Assembly (NCBI GenBank): GCA_012270795.1
Contig: JAAXHO010000080.1
Span: forward strand, 1 to 57,797
From: Candidatus Poribacteria bacterium
GTDB lineage: Bacteria; Poribacteria; WGA-4E; WGA-3G
Length of the DNA stretch: 57,797 nucleotides
Direction: 5' to 3'
Position 1 is the stretch's first letter. Every line of letters begins with the position of its first letter. The translations under genes were made by a program, and so were the position numbers. The notes beneath the pieces were generated by a model. It had not been told where the DNA came from, did no database searches, and was given only the letters and a program-made list of their open reading frames with translations. Of the stretch, positions 57,653-57,797 are shown one piece after another.

Positions 57653-57681
57653 ATAATTATATTATTCCTTACCAAATAAGT
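57636..57681. promoter_or_regulatory. Direct repeats overlapping the sulfur-operon promoter (operator candidate)
   Basis: CTTACCAAAAAAGT (57636-57649) and CTTACCAAATAAGT (57668-57681) are 32 bases apart, close to three helical turns. The first overlaps the spacer and -35 hexamer. The spacing and position suit binding by two dimers of the adjacent Rrf2 regulator. The remaining 57682-57797 shows nothing recognisable. Confidence 0.5.
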
Positions 57682-57797
57682 CTGGTTAATGTGGATTAAA
57701 GGGTGTGAAGTTATATGAATTTAAAAATTAGATTGGACAGTCCACTAAAGGATTTTTCCATGCAGAAAGCATCTTCAGTCCCGTGAATTAACGCCAA

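Overview
The window reads as a piece of an uncultured, moderately AT-rich Gram-negative bacterium. The best guess is Candidatus Poribacteria or a close relative in the PVC/FCB neighbourhood. The reasons are a sulfatase, a DUF1549/DUF1553 plus DUF1501 secreted pair, a WG-repeat protein, a PPC-domain protein, a phytanoyl-CoA-type dioxygenase and an Uma2 protein, together with many intergenic stem-loops of the type GTAGGNGCGN...NCGCNCCTAC. The assignment is inferred from gene content; no rRNA or tRNA gene was seen.

Layout. (1) 1-14400, plus strand: exported proteins. These are a sulfatase cut by the window edge, a lipoprotein, a ThuA/GATase-like secreted protein, a membrane-anchored TPR protein, a secreted HExxH protein with Ig-like tail domains, the PSD1-type cytochrome/DUF1501 pair, a WG-repeat protein and a PPC protein. 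Three of these genes carry visible lesions: one base apparently missing in a G run near 3209, a TGA plus a 14-bp tandem duplication at 6339-6463, and one base apparently missing in a T run near 11833. (2) 14421-28312: a respiratory island with a Rieske protein, a split b6-type cytochrome b, an eight-haem c-type subunit, a monohaem cytochrome, two cupredoxin-like proteins, a cytochrome bd-like subunit I with no CydB next to it, and three further membrane-bound c-type cytochromes. (3) 28309-38923: an ABC-2 exporter, then an aa3-type haem-copper oxidase locus (subunits II, I, two III-type, IV, haem A synthase, haem O synthase, SCO copper chaperone, small membrane proteins) with an orphan beta-class DNA methyltransferase inside it. 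Together (2) and (3) look like a branched chain in which a quinol:cytochrome c complex feeds c-type cytochromes and cupredoxins that could serve two terminal oxidases.

(4) 38959-50576: an accessory cluster marked by repeated use of the small PCP_red domain, known as the C-terminal domain of the light-independent protochlorophyllide reductase B subunit. It occurs three times in a double-USP/rubredoxin fusion, once in a zinc-ribbon protein, once at the end of a NirJ/AhbD-like radical SAM/SPASM enzyme and once in a coiled-coil protein. A decayed remnant of another copy lies at 44784-44839. A PQQ-type propeller, an Mrp/ApbC ATPase and a CopD-like membrane protein lie among them. This set, directly downstream of the oxidase genes, is my best candidate for an undescribed system, perhaps in tetrapyrrole or metal-cofactor maturation. 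A MITE-like element and an Uma2 gene interrupt it.

(5) 50621-57577, minus strand: a sulfur-assimilation operon reading from an Rrf2 regulator through O-acetyl/phosphoserine-type cysteine synthase, an Fe-S APS reductase, a MoaD/ThiS-like carrier ending in Gly-Gly, an M48 peptidase, a JAMM protease and a NIL-domain protein, then a large GT-C-like membrane protein. Carrier plus JAMM plus cysteine synthase matches the CysO/Mec/CysM thiocarboxylate route known from Mycobacterium. A good sigma-70 promoter overlapped by direct repeats lies upstream of the Rrf2 gene. A second MITE copy in reverse orientation, with a perfect 44-bp palindrome, sits between the M48 and JAMM genes.
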